Position numbers and translations under genes: made by a program | Part shown: piece after piece, positions 1-11,000 of the stretch | Layout of the letters: each line of letters begins with the position of its first letter | How positions within the stretch are numbered: the stretch's first letter is position 1 | Source: Sphingomonadales bacterium | GTDB lineage: Bacteria; Pseudomonadota; Alphaproteobacteria; Sphingomonadales; Sphingomonadaceae | Direction: 5' to 3' | DNA length: 64,000 nt | NCBI GenBank assembly: GCA_025351405.1 | Contig: JANXVZ010000003.1 | Span: 1 to 64,000 of the forward strand | Notes under the pieces: model-generated | The model's database searches: none | What the model was told of the DNA's origin: nothing | The model's input: the letters and a program-made list of their open reading frames with translations, nothing else

Positions 1-176
1 TCCTACCCGGGGAGCCAGTGCCAGCCTGAACGCACGGCCTGAATGCAGGGCGGTGCACGGCGGCGTCACATTCACCCTGGCCTGATATTGCAAATCCGCT
101 CCAGCGGGGGCAACACGCCGTGGCGCCATGGGCTTTGGTCCAGGCTGTCGCGGCACATCAAGGCAAGGACCCACAC

Positions 177-1430
177 ATGACCGACGCCCTCATCATCGAC
201 GCTGTGCGCACGCCGCGCGGTATCGGCAAGCCCGGCAAGGGAGCGCTGTCGCACCTTCACCCCCAGCATCTCGCCGCCACGGTGCTGAAAGCGCTGGCAG
301 AGCGCAACAACCTCAACACCGCCGATGTCGATGACATCATCTGGTCGACAAGCACGCAAAAGGGCAAGCAGGGTGGCGACCTCGGCCGCATGGCGGCGCT
401 TGATGCCGGCTATGACATCAAGGCCAGCGGCATGACGCTCGATCGCTTTTGTGGCGGCGGCATCACCACGGTCAACCTGGCCACGGCGCAGATCATGTCC
501 GGCATGGAAGACCTGGTCATTGCCGGCGGCACCGAGATGATGAGCTACACCACCACCATCGGGGCGGAGGAGTTCGCCGCCGGGATCAAGCCGATGGGCA
601 TGGGATCGGGCAATGCCCACCTCCAGGCCATCCATCCGCAGTCACACCAGGGTGTGTGCGGCGATGCGATCGCGGCGATGGAAGGCATCAGCCGCGAAGC
701 CGTCGATGCGCTCGGCCTTGAAAGCCAGCGCCGCGCCGATATCGCCATCAAGGAAGGCCGCTTTGCCAAAAGCGTCGTCCGCGTCCTCAATGAAGACGGC
801 AGCGTCGCCCTCGATCACGAGGAATTCCCGCGTCCGCAGACAACCGCCGAAGGCCTTGCCGGGCTGAAGGCGTCGTTCGATGTGGTCGCCGACATGTCGA
901 TCCAGCCCGATGGGCAGACCTTTCGCCAGGCGATCACTGCCAAATACCCCGGTCTCGAATTCACCGGCGTCCACCATGCCGGCAATTCCTCGGGCGTCGT
1001 CGATGGTGCCGCTGCAATCCTGCTCGCTTCACCGGCCTATGCGGCAAAGCATGGCCTGAAGGCCCGGGCGCGTGTCGTCGCCACCGCCAACATGGGCGAT
1101 TGCCCGACACTGATGCTCAATGCCCCGGTTGCCGCCGCCAAAAAGGTGCTCGCCAAGGCCGGGCTGACGGTGGATGACATCGACCTCTGGGAGATCAACG
1201 AAGCCTTCGCCGTGGTTGCCGAAAAGTTCATCCGCGACCTGAAGCTCGATCGCGACAAGGTCAACGTCAATGGCGGTGCCATTGCGTTGGGCCACCCCAT
1301 CGGCGCCACCGGCGCGATTCTCATCGGCACGCTGCTCGATGAACTGGAACGCCGCGGCCTGAAGCGCGGGTTGGTAACGATGTGCGCCGCCGGCGGCATG
1401 GCGCCGGCAATCATCATCGAGCGGGTGTAG
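177..1430 (+). CDS. Thiolase (acetyl-CoA C-acyltransferase family)
   Basis: A 417-residue thiolase that catalyses reversible CoA-dependent condensation or cleavage of acyl-CoAs in the cytosol. The nucleophilic cysteine lies in [11 protein letters not shown] (C92). The family motif [15 protein letters not shown] supplies H373, and the C-terminal CAAGGMAP supplies C403, so the catalytic set is complete. Length is normal for the family. I chose the ATG at 177 because AAGGA sits about 8 bases upstream and the protein begins [15 protein letters not shown], the usual thiolase opening; an in-frame upstream start at 120 would add 19 unconserved residues. The chain-length specificity (PhaA/AtoB-like or FadA-like) cannot be read from sequence, and no beta-oxidation partner is adjacent. 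A strong hairpin follows the stop. Confidence 0.93.
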   Translation: MTDALIIDAVRTPRGIGKPGKGALSHLHPQHLAATVLKALAERNNLNTADVDDIIWSTSTQKGKQGGDLGRMAALDAGYDIKASGMTLDRFCGGGITTVNLATAQIMSGMEDLVIAGGTEMMSYTTTIGAEEFAAGIKPMGMGSGNAHLQAIHPQSHQGVCGDAIAAMEGISREAVDALGLESQRRADIAIKEGRFAKSVVRVLNEDGSVALDHEEFPRPQTTAEGLAGLKASFDVVADMSIQPDGQTFRQAITAKYPGLEFTGVHHAGNSSGVVDGAAAILLASPAYAAKHGLKARARVVATANMGDCPTLMLNAPVAAAKKVLAKAGLTVDDIDLWEINEAFAVVAEKFIRDLKLDRDKVNVNGGAIALGHPIGATGAILIGTLLDELERRGLKRGLVTMCAAGGMAPAIIIERV

Positions 1431-1438
1431 CACGCGTC

Positions 1439-1465
1439 GCCGTCCAGCCTCTGACGCTGGACGGC
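1439..1465 (+). terminator. Perfect 10-bp hairpin after the thiolase gene
   Basis: GCCGTCCAGC and GCTGGACGGC form a perfect 10-bp stem around a 7-base loop, starting 8 bases after the thiolase stop. No T-tract follows, so it is not a canonical intrinsic terminator; it may terminate weakly or protect the 3' end. It separates the thiolase from the cysD operon. Confidence 0.5.
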
Positions 1466-1603
1466 AATGCTCGCAAACGTCGCGCAATCGGTGACGCATC
1501 ATCAGATCGTCATCGCTGCGCGATAGTTTTTGATGCTTGCGAGATACCACGCGTATCCGCCAGTCTGCGGCTCCCGGCACGTGACAGGACGAGATATTCC
1601 ACA

Positions 1604-2542
1604 ATGTTCGCCCCTCCAGCCAGCGACGCACCCGCCAGCCCTTCCGTGGTTTTGACGCATTTGGCGCGTTTGGAAGCGGAGAGTATTCACATTCTCCGGG
1701 AGGTTGTTGCGGAGGCGGATCGTCCTGTGATGCTGTACAGCGTCGGCAAGGACAGTGCGGTAATGCTGCACCTGGCGAAGAAGGCGTTTTATCCGGCTGC
1801 GCCGCCGTTTCCGTTGTTGCATGTCGACACGACGTGGAAGTTCAAGGCGATGTACGCGCTCCGCGAGAAGGCGGCGCGCGAGGCGGGGATGGAGCTTCTG
1901 GTCCACACCAACCCGGAGGCGGTGGCGCGGGGGATCAACCCCTTCGATCATGGCGGGCTGCACACCGACATGTGGAAGACCGAGGGGCTGAAGCAGGCGC
2001 TCGACCAGCATGGCTTCGACGTGGCGTTCGGGGGTGCCCGGCGCGACGAGGAGAAGAGCCGCGCCAAGGAGCGCGTGTTCAGCTTTCGCAGCGCCAGCCA
2101 TCGCTGGGACCCCAAGAACCAGCGCCCCGAGCTGTGGAACCTCTACAACGCCAAAAAGGCCAGGGGCGAGAGCATCCGGGTGTTCCCGATCTCGAACTGG
2201 ACCGAGCTCGACATCTGGCAATATATCCAGCTCGAGAACATCGAGATCGTGCCGCTGTACTTCAGCGCACCGCGGCCGACGGTGGAGCGGGGCGGCATGC
2301 TGCTGATGGTCGATGACGAGCGCTTCCGGCTCGACCCCGGCGAGGTGCCGGTGATGCGCTCGATCCGCTTTCGCACGCTCGGCTGCTATCCGCTGACCGG
2401 TGCCGTCGAGAGCGAGGCGACGACGCTGTCGCAAGTCATCCAGGAGATGCTGCTGACGACGACCTCCGAACGCCAGGGCCGCGCCATCGACCATGACCAG
2501 GCGGCGTCGATGGAGAAGAAGAAAGCGGAAGGGTATTTCTGA
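1604..2542 (+). CDS. cysD: Sulfate adenylyltransferase subunit 2 (CysD)
   Basis: Small catalytic subunit of ATP sulfurylase, which makes adenosine 5'-phosphosulfate from ATP and sulfate in assimilatory sulfate reduction. The protein is 312 residues, against about 302 in E. coli. It carries the PP-loop in the form [20 protein letters not shown] and the family stretches [16 protein letters not shown] and [13 protein letters not shown]. The ATG at 1604 is preferred because conserved sequence ([17 protein letters not shown]) begins soon after it; the longer frame from 1382 overlaps the thiolase with basic, unconserved sequence. The ribosome site is weak. The stop overlaps the cysNC start by one base (TGATG), implying translational coupling and 1:1 production. 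Confidence 0.96.
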   Translation: MFAPPASDAPASPSVVLTHLARLEAESIHILREVVAEADRPVMLYSVGKDSAVMLHLAKKAFYPAAPPFPLLHVDTTWKFKAMYALREKAAREAGMELLVHTNPEAVARGINPFDHGGLHTDMWKTEGLKQALDQHGFDVAFGGARRDEEKSRAKERVFSFRSASHRWDPKNQRPELWNLYNAKKARGESIRVFPISNWTELDIWQYIQLENIEIVPLYFSAPRPTVERGGMLLMVDDERFRLDPGEVPVMRSIRFRTLGCYPLTGAVESEATTLSQVIQEMLLTTTSERQGRAIDHDQAASMEKKKAEGYF

Positions 2543-4470
2543 TGGCCGATGTCGAAGCAGCGCCCGCCGCCCCCGCCGCCATCTACGAGACCGACGCGCT
2601 GATCGCGTCGGACATCGACGCCTATCTCGCCCTTCACCAGCACAAGTCGCTGCTGCGCTTCATCACCTGCGGCTCGGTCGACGACGGCAAGTCGACCCTT
2701 ATCGGCCGGCTGCTCTATGATTCCAAGACGATCTTCGAGGACCAGCTGGCGGCGCTCGAGGCCGACAGCAAGCGCGTCGGCACCCAGGGCCAGGACATCG
2801 ACTTCGCCCTTCTCGTCGATGGCCTTGCCGCCGAGCGCGAGCAGGGAATCACCATCGATGTCGCCTATCGCTTCTTTGCCACCGAGAAGCGCAAGTTCAT
2901 CGTCGCCGACACGCCGGGCCACGAGCAATATACCCGCAACATGGTCACCGGCGCCTCGACCGCCGACCTTGCCGTCATTTTGGTCGACGCCAGGAAGGGC
3001 GTCCTCACCCAGACCCGGCGGCACAGCTACCTCGCCCATCTCATCGGCATCAGGAACATCGTGCTCGCCGTCAACAAGATGGACCTTGTCGGCTATGACG
3101 CGGCGGTGTTCGACGCCATCGTCGCCGATTACCGCGCCTTTGCCGCCAGCATCGGCATCACCGACTTCACCGCCATGCCGATCTCGGGGTTCAAGGGCGA
3201 CAACATCATCGCCGCCTCGCCGAACACCCCCTGGTATCATGGCCCGGCGCTGGTCGCCCATCTCGAAGCCGTCGAGCTCGACGTCACGGCGGCGCAGGAC
3301 AAGCCGTTCCGCATGCCGGTGCAATGGGTCAACCGCCCCAACCTCGACTTTCGCGGCTTTGCCGGGCTCGTCGCATCGGGCACGGTCAAGCCCGGCGACG
3401 CCGTCCGCATCCTGCCCAGCGGCAAGACCACGAGCGTGGCGCGCATCGTGGCGTACGGCGGCGACCTCGATATCGCCATCGCCGGCCAGTCGGTGACGCT
3501 GACGCTTGTGGACGAAGTCGATTGCTCGCGCGGCGATGTCATCAGCATCGCCGACAGCCCTCCCGAGGTCGCCGACCAGTTCGAGGCCACCATCGTCTGG
3601 ATGGCCGACGAGGCGATGATCGCCGGGCGGCCCTATTGGTTGAAGCTCGGCACCCAGCTGGTCTCGGCGACGATCGCGGCGCCAAAGTACCAGGTCAACG
3701 TCAACACCATGGAGCATCTGGCGGCGCGGACCTTCGAGCTCAACGCCATCGGCGTCGCGACGCTGAGCACCGACCGGCCGATCGTCTTCGAGCCCTATGC
3801 CGAAAATCACAGCCTCGGCGGCTTCATCCTCATCGACAAGATCAGCAATGCGACGGTGGCGGCGGGGATGCTCAACTTTGCCTTGCGCCGCGCCCAGAAC
3901 GTCCATTGGCAGGCCACCGACATCGACCGTGCCGCCCATGCCCGGCTGAAGATCCAATCCCCCGCCGTGCTGTGGTTCACCGGGCTGTCGGGTGCCGGCA
4001 AGTCGACGATCGCCAACCTCGTCGAGAAGAAGCTGCACCGGATGCACCGCCACACCTTCCTGCTCGACGGCGACAACGTCCGCCACGGCCTCAACAAGGA
4101 CCTCGGGTTCACCGAGGCCGACCGCATCGAGAACATCCGCCGCGTCGGCGAGGTGGCGCGGCTGATGGCCGATGCCGGGCTGATCGTCATCACCGCCTTC
4201 ATCTCGCCGTTCCGCATCGAACGCCAGATGGTCCGCGACATGCTGCCGCCGGGCGAGTTCATCGAGATCCACATCGACACGCCGCTTGCGCAAGCCGAGG
4301 CCCGCGACGTCAAGGGCCTCTACAAGAAAGCCCGCGCCGGCCAGTTGAAGAACTTCACCGGCATCGACAGCCCCTATGAACCCCCCGAAAACCCCGACAT
4401 CCGCATCGATACCACCGCGATGACACCCGACGAAGCCGCAAACATCATCGTCGAAAGGCTGCTCGGATGA
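2542..4470 (+). CDS. cysNC: Fused ATP sulfurylase GTPase subunit and APS kinase (CysNC)
   Basis: A 642-residue bifunctional enzyme. Residues about 30-450 are CysN, an EF-Tu-like GTPase with G1 [10 protein letters not shown]3 [12 protein letters not shown] and G4 NKMDLV; GTP hydrolysis drives APS synthesis with CysD. Residues about 470-642 are CysC (APS kinase), with P-loop [11 protein letters not shown] and [15 protein letters not shown], which phosphorylates APS to PAPS. Such fusions are common in proteobacteria. The gene is coupled to cysD upstream and overlaps cysQ downstream by ATGA, so the operon makes PAPS and then handles its by-product PAP. No cysH or cysI lies in the window, so the later reductive steps must be encoded elsewhere. 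Confidence 0.96.
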   Translation: MADVEAAPAAPAAIYETDALIASDIDAYLALHQHKSLLRFITCGSVDDGKSTLIGRLLYDSKTIFEDQLAALEADSKRVGTQGQDIDFALLVDGLAAEREQGITIDVAYRFFATEKRKFIVADTPGHEQYTRNMVTGASTADLAVILVDARKGVLTQTRRHSYLAHLIGIRNIVLAVNKMDLVGYDAAVFDAIVADYRAFAASIGITDFTAMPISGFKGDNIIAASPNTPWYHGPALVAHLEAVELDVTAAQDKPFRMPVQWVNRPNLDFRGFAGLVASGTVKPGDAVRILPSGKTTSVARIVAYGGDLDIAIAGQSVTLTLVDEVDCSRGDVISIADSPPEVADQFEATIVWMADEAMIAGRPYWLKLGTQLVSATIAAPKYQVNVNTMEHLAARTFELNAIGVATLSTDRPIVFEPYAENHSLGGFILIDKISNATVAAGMLNFALRRAQNVHWQATDIDRAAHARLKIQSPAVLWFTGLSGAGKSTIANLVEKKLHRMHRHTFLLDGDNVRHGLNKDLGFTEADRIENIRRVGEVARLMADAGLIVITAFISPFRIERQMVRDMLPPGEFIEIHIDTPLAQAEARDVKGLYKKARAGQLKNFTGIDSPYEPPENPDIRIDTTAMTPDEAANIIVERLLG

Positions 4471-5201
4471 CCCAAAGCGATGACCAGCTGGCGACGCGGC
4501 TCGCCACCGAAGCCGGGGCGCTGCTGCTGGCGCTGCAGGGCGGCGGCACATTGGCCGGCAAGGACCTGGGTGCCGAAGGCGACCGGATCGCCAATGCGAT
4601 GCTGATGACCCTGCTCGAAGTCGAGCGCCCCGACGACGCCATCCTGTCGGAGGAGGAAAAGAACGACACCGCACGCTGCGCCCGCAGCCGGGTGTGGATC
4701 ATCGATCCGCTCGACGGCACCCGCGAGTACAGCGAGGGCCGCAGCGACTGGGCGGTCCATGTCGGGCTTGCCGTCGACGGCGTGGCGACCGTCGGCGCGG
4801 TGGCGCTGCCGGGGCTGGGCGTGACCCTGTCGTCGGGCGCCCCTGGCCCGATGCCGGCGCCCAACACGCCGCTGCGGATGCTGGTCAGCCGCACGCGGCC
4901 GGCCGCCGAAGCGGTGGCAGTCGCCAAGGCCCTCGGCGCCGACCTGCTGCCGATGGGCTCCGCCGGCGCCAAGGCGATGGCGGTGGTGCGCGGCGAGGCC
5001 GATATCTACCTGCATTCCGGCGGACAATATGAATGGGACAATTGCGCCCCCGTCGCCGTGGCACGGGCCGCGGGCTTCCACGTCAGCCGCATCGACGGCA
5101 GCCCCCTCGTCTACAACTGCGCCGACCCCTACCTGCCCGACCTGCTGATCTGCGCCCCTGCCCTTGTCGACCCGGTGATGGCAGCGCTGGGCGCGCTATA
5201 G
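4467..5201 (+). CDS. cysQ: 3'(2'),5'-bisphosphate nucleotidase (CysQ)
   Basis: A 244-residue inositol-monophosphatase-fold phosphatase that dephosphorylates 3'-phosphoadenosine 5'-phosphate, the by-product of PAPS use, and so prevents its toxic build-up. Metal-binding motifs are visible: SEEEK (glutamates, residues about 54-57), [12 protein letters not shown] (the DPLDGT box) and the C-terminal [16 protein letters not shown] (the WD box). The start overlaps the cysNC stop (ATGA), placing it last in the sulfate activation operon. Its 3' end overlaps the convergent hydrolase gene by 6 bases. Confidence 0.93.
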   Translation: MTQSDDQLATRLATEAGALLLALQGGGTLAGKDLGAEGDRIANAMLMTLLEVERPDDAILSEEEKNDTARCARSRVWIIDPLDGTREYSEGRSDWAVHVGLAVDGVATVGAVALPGLGVTLSSGAPGPMPAPNTPLRMLVSRTRPAAEAVAVAKALGADLLPMGSAGAKAMAVVRGEADIYLHSGGQYEWDNCAPVAVARAAGFHVSRIDGSPLVYNCADPYLPDLLICAPALVDPVMAALGAL

Positions 5202-6101
5202 AAAGCCGCGCAATTCGGCCATGAACTGCTCGAACTGGTCATGGTGCAGCCAATGACCGGCATTTTCGAAGGTCACCGACCGCGCGTTCTGAAAATAGCC
5301 GATACGACCATCCTCGACGGGGTCCGATGCCCAGCTCTTGCGGCCATAGCACAGCAGGACCGGGCAGGTGATTGCCCCCCACAGCGCATGGATTTCGGCC
5401 TGGGTGAAATCGATCGGCGACCAGGCATGGAGATAATTGTCGAACTTCCAGCTCCAGGTGCCGTCCTCGTTGCGGCTGGTGCCGTGGATCGTCAGGTAAC
5501 GGGCATGATCGGCCGAGAGATAGGCGTTCTCGCTCTGCATGCGGGCAAAGGCGTCCTCGAGCGTTGCATAGCGCCTTGGCTGGCGACCCGCGGCATCGCG
5601 CTTGGCGTCGATCCAGTTGCGAAAGCGTTGCGCCGACCCGATGGCGTCACGCTCCGCCTGCATTCTGGGCGATGGCCCCAGGCCTTCGATCGCCACCAGC
5701 CGGGCAACACTGTCCGGATATAACCCGGTGTAGCGAAGCGCGATGTTGCCGCCGAGCGAGTGCGCCACCAGCGTCACGGGCGCGAGCCGCGCCTGGTGCA
5801 CAAGCTGGGCCAGATCATAGACATAAGCGGCCATCGTATAGTCGCCGTCAGGGGACCAGGCACTGTCGCCATGGCCGCGCAGATCGGGTGCCATGACGTG
5901 CCAGTCCTGACGCAATTGTTGCGCCACCCAATCCCAGCTGCGGCAATGGTCGCGCCCGCCGTGGATAAGCAGCAAGGGCGGCGCATCGGGATTACCCCAA
6001 TCGGTGTAGTGCAATTTCAGCCGCTGGGAGATGAAGCTGTGCGACGTCGGGCTGGCTTCGATCGGCTGGGCCGTGCGCGCTGCAGTAACGATCTCTGTCA
6101 T
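5196..6101 (-). CDS. Alpha/beta-fold hydrolase
   Basis: A 301-residue single-domain alpha/beta hydrolase. The oxyanion-hole motif LLLIHGG is at residues 44-49, the nucleophile elbow VAHSLGGN gives Ser115, and the catalytic His is H283 in ENAGHWLHHDQ; the acid is probably an Asp shortly before it. There is no signal peptide, so it is cytosolic. The fold covers esterases, epoxide hydrolases and C-C bond hydrolases, and the substrate cannot be inferred. It converges on cysQ with a 6-base overlap and diverges from the two-partner secretion genes, with which it shares a 155-base intergenic region. Confidence 0.85.
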   Translation of the reverse strand: MTEIVTAARTAQPIEASPTSHSFISQRLKLHYTDWGNPDAPPLLLIHGGRDHCRSWDWVAQQLRQDWHVMAPDLRGHGDSAWSPDGDYTMAAYVYDLAQLVHQARLAPVTLVAHSLGGNIALRYTGLYPDSVARLVAIEGLGPSPRMQAERDAIGSAQRFRNWIDAKRDAAGRQPRRYATLEDAFARMQSENAYLSADHARYLTIHGTSRNEDGTWSWKFDNYLHAWSPIDFTQAEIHALWGAITCPVLLCYGRKSWASDPVEDGRIGYFQNARSVTFENAGHWLHHDQFEQFMAELRGFL

Positions 6102-6188
6102 GGCATGTCCCCGGTTTGTGCCGAACGCCGTAGCAATTGCAGGGGCATCCCGTCCATCGGCGCAAGCAACCTCTTATTGGCTATTGTG

Positions 6189-6200
6189 AATCCTAGGATT
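6189..6200. promoter_or_regulatory. 12-bp palindrome in the hydrolase/TPS divergent promoter region
   Basis: AATCCTAGGATT is a perfect 12-bp palindrome inside an AT-richer stretch (about 6175-6235) that contrasts with the surrounding GC-rich DNA. It lies 56 bases before the TPS transporter start and 88 bases before the hydrolase start. The position suits an operator, but no cognate regulator is encoded nearby. Confidence 0.35.
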
Positions 6201-6256
6201 GCAAAAAGTTCATATACGTTGGACTATTGTAAAGTGGCGGGGTGTCGGGGGGCAGG

Positions 6257-8032
6257 ATGCGATTGAGTTTCGCGCTATCGGTTCGTGCGGGGCTCGCCCT
6301 GGCGGGGCTTTCCGTTGGTGGCGCCAGTGTATTTGCCCAGACAGTTCCGCCGGTTGCAAAGCCGCCACCCGGAACCGGCCTGCCCGCTCGCGAGCAGGTC
6401 CAGCAGGCGACCCCGCCCGCAACAACGACTCCCAGCGTTCGCGTCGACAGCCGCAACGCCATCGGCACGCCGGCCTGCGCGCTCGCCGGTTCGCCACTGC
6501 GCGTCAACATCGATCATGTGCGCTACACGCCGCTCGGGCGCCCCGCCATTGCGCCGGCGATCGCCGAGGCCCTGGCCGGCGTCGCACTGCCGGTCAAGGG
6601 CGACCAGCCGATCAGCGGCGTCTGCACCATCCGCGACAGCGCCAATGCAGCGCTGCGCCGTGCCGGCTTTGTCGCATCGGTGCAGATTCCGCCGCAGGAG
6701 ATCAGCAACGGCGAGCTCGTGCTTGCCGTCATCGTCGCCCGCACTACCGAGATCCGGGTCCGCGGCGAGGCCGGCTCGCACCGCGCCGCACTTGAAAAGC
6801 GCATTGCCGAAATCCGTGCGCTCGATCCGGTCAACGAGCGCGACATCGAACGTATCCTGTTGCTTGCCGGGGATATTCCGGGGCTGGATGTCCAGCTTTC
6901 GCTCCGTCCTGCCGGTACCGCGCCCGGTGATGTGATCGGCGATCTCAACCTTGCCAGCCAGCATTTTGCCGTGTTCGCCAACATCCAGAACTACGGGTCC
7001 AAGCAGCTCGGTCGCGAGACGGCCTATGTGCGCGCCGAGACGTATGGCCTGCTCAACAGCAGCGACCTGTTGTACGTGGCCGGTTCCGCGACGCTGGACT
7101 TCAAGGAACAGCAGGTTGCGCAGGCCGGCTATACGAGCTGGCTCGACGCATCGGGCACCACCCTGGGTGGCCGCATCGTTTACGCTTGGTCGCATCCGAC
7201 GCTCGACCAGCTCGACCTGCGCTCGCAATCGATCATCGCCGGCATCGACATCGGCCGTCCGCTGCTGCGATCGGTCAAGACCAATGTGGCGGTGACCGGT
7301 GGCTTTGAACTGCTCGAGCAACGCACCCGCGTCTACGGCGGGCCCAAGCCATCGCCGCTCAACCGTGACAAGCTGCGCGTGCTTTATGCGCGCATCGACG
7401 GCAGCTATCGCGAGCCACGGCCTGAGGGCGGCGACAGGCTGTTCCTCCACGCGGGGCTTGAAGTCCGCAAGGGTGTCGACCTGTTCAGGGCATCCAAGGC
7501 CGGTACCGGCGCCTCGCCCGACGGCTATACGCTGTCGCGGTTCGACGGTGACCCGCAGGCGACCGTCGTGCGCGGCGACGCCGATGCGATCATCGGGCTC
7601 GGGCCGATCTTCAGCCTGGCCGCCAGCGCCAAGGGCCAATGGGCAAACCACGCGCTGCTCAACCTCGAGGAGTATTCGATCGGGACCCTGACCATCGGCC
7701 GCGGCTATGATCCGGGCTCCAACTCGGGCGACCGATTGATCGGCCTGCGGGCGGAGCCGCGCATACGGCTGCCGTTGAAGCTGCCGGCGGTGATCTCGCT
7801 GCTCGGCTTCTACGACAGCATCTGGCTGGACAACCTGGACCGCAATTCCACCGAGGCAAGCCGCTATCTGTCATCCTATGGCGGCGGCATCGAAGTCGCG
7901 TTGCCCGGGCAGCTGGTGTTCGAACTGCTGTACGCCAAGCCACGCAACAAAGCCCTGTCGTTCGATTCCAAACCGCCCCCGGGACGCGTCCTCGTCTCCC
8001 TGACCGCAAAGTTCAGCCCCAATGCTCGCTGA
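6257..8032 (+). CDS. Two-partner secretion outer membrane transporter (ShlB/FhaC/HecB family)
   Basis: A 591-residue TpsB protein: signal peptide (MRLSFALSVRAGLALAGLSVGGASVFA), a proline-rich linker, POTRA-type periplasmic domains (about residues 75-230) and a C-terminal 16-stranded-barrel region. IGRGYDPG fits the conserved L6-loop VRGY/F motif of this superfamily. It should recognise the TPS domain of the exoprotein encoded next and move it across the outer membrane. ATG 6257 is preferred because GGGGGG precedes it; a GTG at 6242 would add five residues. The stop overlaps the exoprotein start by 11 bases, so the pair is translationally coupled. Confidence 0.9.
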   Translation: MRLSFALSVRAGLALAGLSVGGASVFAQTVPPVAKPPPGTGLPAREQVQQATPPATTTPSVRVDSRNAIGTPACALAGSPLRVNIDHVRYTPLGRPAIAPAIAEALAGVALPVKGDQPISGVCTIRDSANAALRRAGFVASVQIPPQEISNGELVLAVIVARTTEIRVRGEAGSHRAALEKRIAEIRALDPVNERDIERILLLAGDIPGLDVQLSLRPAGTAPGDVIGDLNLASQHFAVFANIQNYGSKQLGRETAYVRAETYGLLNSSDLLYVAGSATLDFKEQQVAQAGYTSWLDASGTTLGGRIVYAWSHPTLDQLDLRSQSIIAGIDIGRPLLRSVKTNVAVTGGFELLEQRTRVYGGPKPSPLNRDKLRVLYARIDGSYREPRPEGGDRLFLHAGLEVRKGVDLFRASKAGTGASPDGYTLSRFDGDPQATVVRGDADAIIGLGPIFSLAASAKGQWANHALLNLEEYSIGTLTIGRGYDPGSNSGDRLIGLRAEPRIRLPLKLPAVISLLGFYDSIWLDNLDRNSTEASRYLSSYGGGIEVALPGQLVFELLYAKPRNKALSFDSKPPPGRVLVSLTAKFSPNAR

Positions 8033-11000
8033 TCATCCCATCCCGGCGGGTGCCGGACCAGACCGTGGCACGGTGCGCGCCGGCCGGGTTCGAGCCCGCC
8101 TGGCGCTGTCGACGGCTCTCGGCGGCGCGCTGCTGCTGATGCTGCAACCCCAGGCGCGTGCAGCGCAGCCCCTGCCGACGCTGAGCAGCATTGTCTCGAT
8201 CACCGCGAGCGGCCCGCCGACCACAACCGCCTTCACCGCCACCACAGTCGATATCGGGCTTAAGGCGCGCAGCACCATCATCGACTGGCATGATTTCAGC
8301 GTCCCCACCGGCACCACGGCAACATTTACCGATGCCAGGCCGGGCGGCACACAGGGCTCCAACAGCATCGCGGTCCTCAACCGCGTCATCGGCACCCTTG
8401 GCGTCGTACCACCGACGGAAATTTTCGGCCACCTCAATGCCGATCCCAACGTGTCGGTGTTCCTTGTCAATTCCACCGGAATCCTGTTCGGCAACGGCGC
8501 GGCGGTCAATGTCGGCTCGCTTGTCGCCAGCACGATCGATATCAGCAATGCCGCATTCGGCGCAGTCGGTGGCTATGTCTTCAGTGCCCCCGGCGCCATC
8601 GGTCCGGTCACGGTTGCCACGGGCGCCAACATAACGGCCGTCAACGGACTTGCCGGCGGATCGATCGTCCTGATCGGCGCCACCATCGATACGCGGGGCA
8701 CCCTCGCGGCACCCAATGGCAATGTCGGGCTGGTATCCGCGACCGATGTGACGGTTGCGCTGGATCCCGGCAGCCCATTGTCGCTGACCATCAAGGAAGG
8801 CACCTCGCTTTCGGCGCCGATCGTGGCGCGCGGCACCATCGGTGGCCAGAATGTCGTTTTTGCTGCCGCGACCATCGGCACCGTCACCGATGCCCTTCTC
8901 GATGTCCAGGCTGCGGTGACCGCGACGACGGCGGCCGTGTCCGATCGCGGCATCGTGCTGGTTGCAGGGCCGAGTGCGGCCGCCAGCCCGACGGTCAGCT
9001 TTGCCGGCACCGGCAACCATTCCGGCGTCATCGGCACGCCGCTGGGCGGCAGCCTTGTCGCCACCGGCCTTGGCGGCGGCGTCACCGTGTTGTCGTCGGG
9101 TGCGATCACCAATCCCGGCACGGCGGCGACCCTTACCGCGTCGCAGGATATCGCCGTGCGCAACGCCACCGGCAATATCGCGCTTGGTGCGATTGCGAGC
9201 AGCGCCGGCAATGCCAGCGTGCTGTCCGATCTTGGCAGCGTCACCCTCGCTTCGCTGTCCGGCAAGGCCGGCGCCATCGCCAAGGGCACCGCGCTCGATG
9301 TCGGCGCCGTCAGTTCAAGCAGCGGCGACGTCACCCTGAATGCCTCGACGGGCAACCTCAACGCAACCACGATCGCGGGCGGCGTCATCAGCCTCGACGC
9401 CGGGGCCGACCTTGTGGCGACCAGCGCCAATGGCAGCACCGTGACCGCCAATGCCGGCACGATCACGCTGGGCAGCACCAAGGCAACCGCGGGCAATGCC
9501 GCGCTGACCGCCACCACCGGCGCGCTCAAGCTGGGCAGCGCCACCACCAGCGCCGACCTGAAACTCAGTGCCTTCACCAGCGCTGCCGTCACCGGCGCCA
9601 TCGCCAGCAGCGGCAACTACACGATCACCGCAAAGTCCGTGGCGCTCGGCGATGTCGCTGCCGCGGTCCAGTCCGCCAAGGGCAAGGTCGACATCACAGC
9701 CAGCGCCGGCGATATCACCGGCACTGACACGCTGACCCTGCGTGCCAACAGCGCCGATGCCGCAGCCAGCGCCGCCAATGTGCTGGCGCTGGATGCCACG
9801 GGCGGCACCATCACGTTCGCGGCGGGCAGTGCACTCCAGGGCGGCGCAACGCAAAAATCCGATGTCGGGGTCCGCCTTGGTACAGCGGCATCCGTCTTGA
9901 CGCTCGGCGCTGTCAGCGCCCGGACACTCGGCACCATCGATACCGCACACACCACCATCACCGGGCTTGCCAACGATGCCGCGATCAAGTTTGGCGGCGC
10001 CGTCGATACCGTTGCCGCACTCTCGGTAACCACCTCCGCAGCGGGCAATTTCGACGCCACCACGGTCAACAGTGCCGACACCCTTTCCATCAACGCGTCG
10101 GGAGCGGTCAACGCCACCGGTCTCACCGGAAGCAATGGACTTACCGTTATCGGCTCGACAGTCACGCTGGGCAACGCCGGCGCATCGGCAGGCAATGTCC
10201 GCCTCACCGCGACGACCGGCGCGCTGCAACTCGCCACTGCATCGGCAAGCGGCAACCTCGGCCTTGATGCCGGCACCAGTGCCAGCGTCACCGGTGCGGT
10301 CACGGTGGGCGGCGACTATGTGATCAATGCGAAATCGGTGGCGCTCGGCGATGTCGCCGCCGCAGTTCAGGCCGCCAAGGGCAAGGTCGATATCACCGCC
10401 GGCGCCGGCGGCGTCACCGGCACCGGCACCCTGACCCTGCGCGCGAACAGCGATGGCGTCGGCACCGAAAACCTGGCGCTCGATGCGACGGGCGGCACCA
10501 TCACCTTCGCAGCGAACAGCCTCCTCGAAGGCGGCCCCGGAAGACAGTCCGACGTGGGAATCCGCCTCGGCACCGGAGGTTCAGTGCTGACGCTCGGCAG
10601 GGTCAACGCGCGCAAGCTGGGCAACATCAATACCGGCCATACGACTGTAGCCGGCCTCGTCAACAACGCCGCAATCGTGTTCGGCGGCGCTGTCGATACC
10701 GCCAGCGCGCTATCCATCACCACAACGGTCGGCGGCACCTTCGACGCAACGACGGTCAACAGTGCCGACACGCTGACCATCAGCGCGACCGGCGCCGTCA
10801 CCGCCACCGGCCTGTCGGGCACCAACGGCCTCACCGTCACCGGCCCGTCGATCAACGCCGGGATCATCGGCGCCTCGGCCGGCGCTGCCAATGTGACGAG
10901 CACGACCGGCGCGCTGCAGATCGTCGGCGGCACCGTGCAGAGCGCGACCCTTGGCGCTGCAGGCAATGTCGGCATCAGCGGCACCTTGACCGGCGGCGGC

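Noticed and set aside
1-176. Possible end of a preceding gene at the left edge
   Set aside because: Several frames close within the first 90 bases, but none shows a recognisable protein end, so no feature is supported.
2386-4674. 762-codon minus-strand frame opposite cysNC
   Set aside because: Shadow of cysNC: composition rich in Asp/Gly/Arg with no domain motif, while the plus strand has complete GTPase and kinase motifs.
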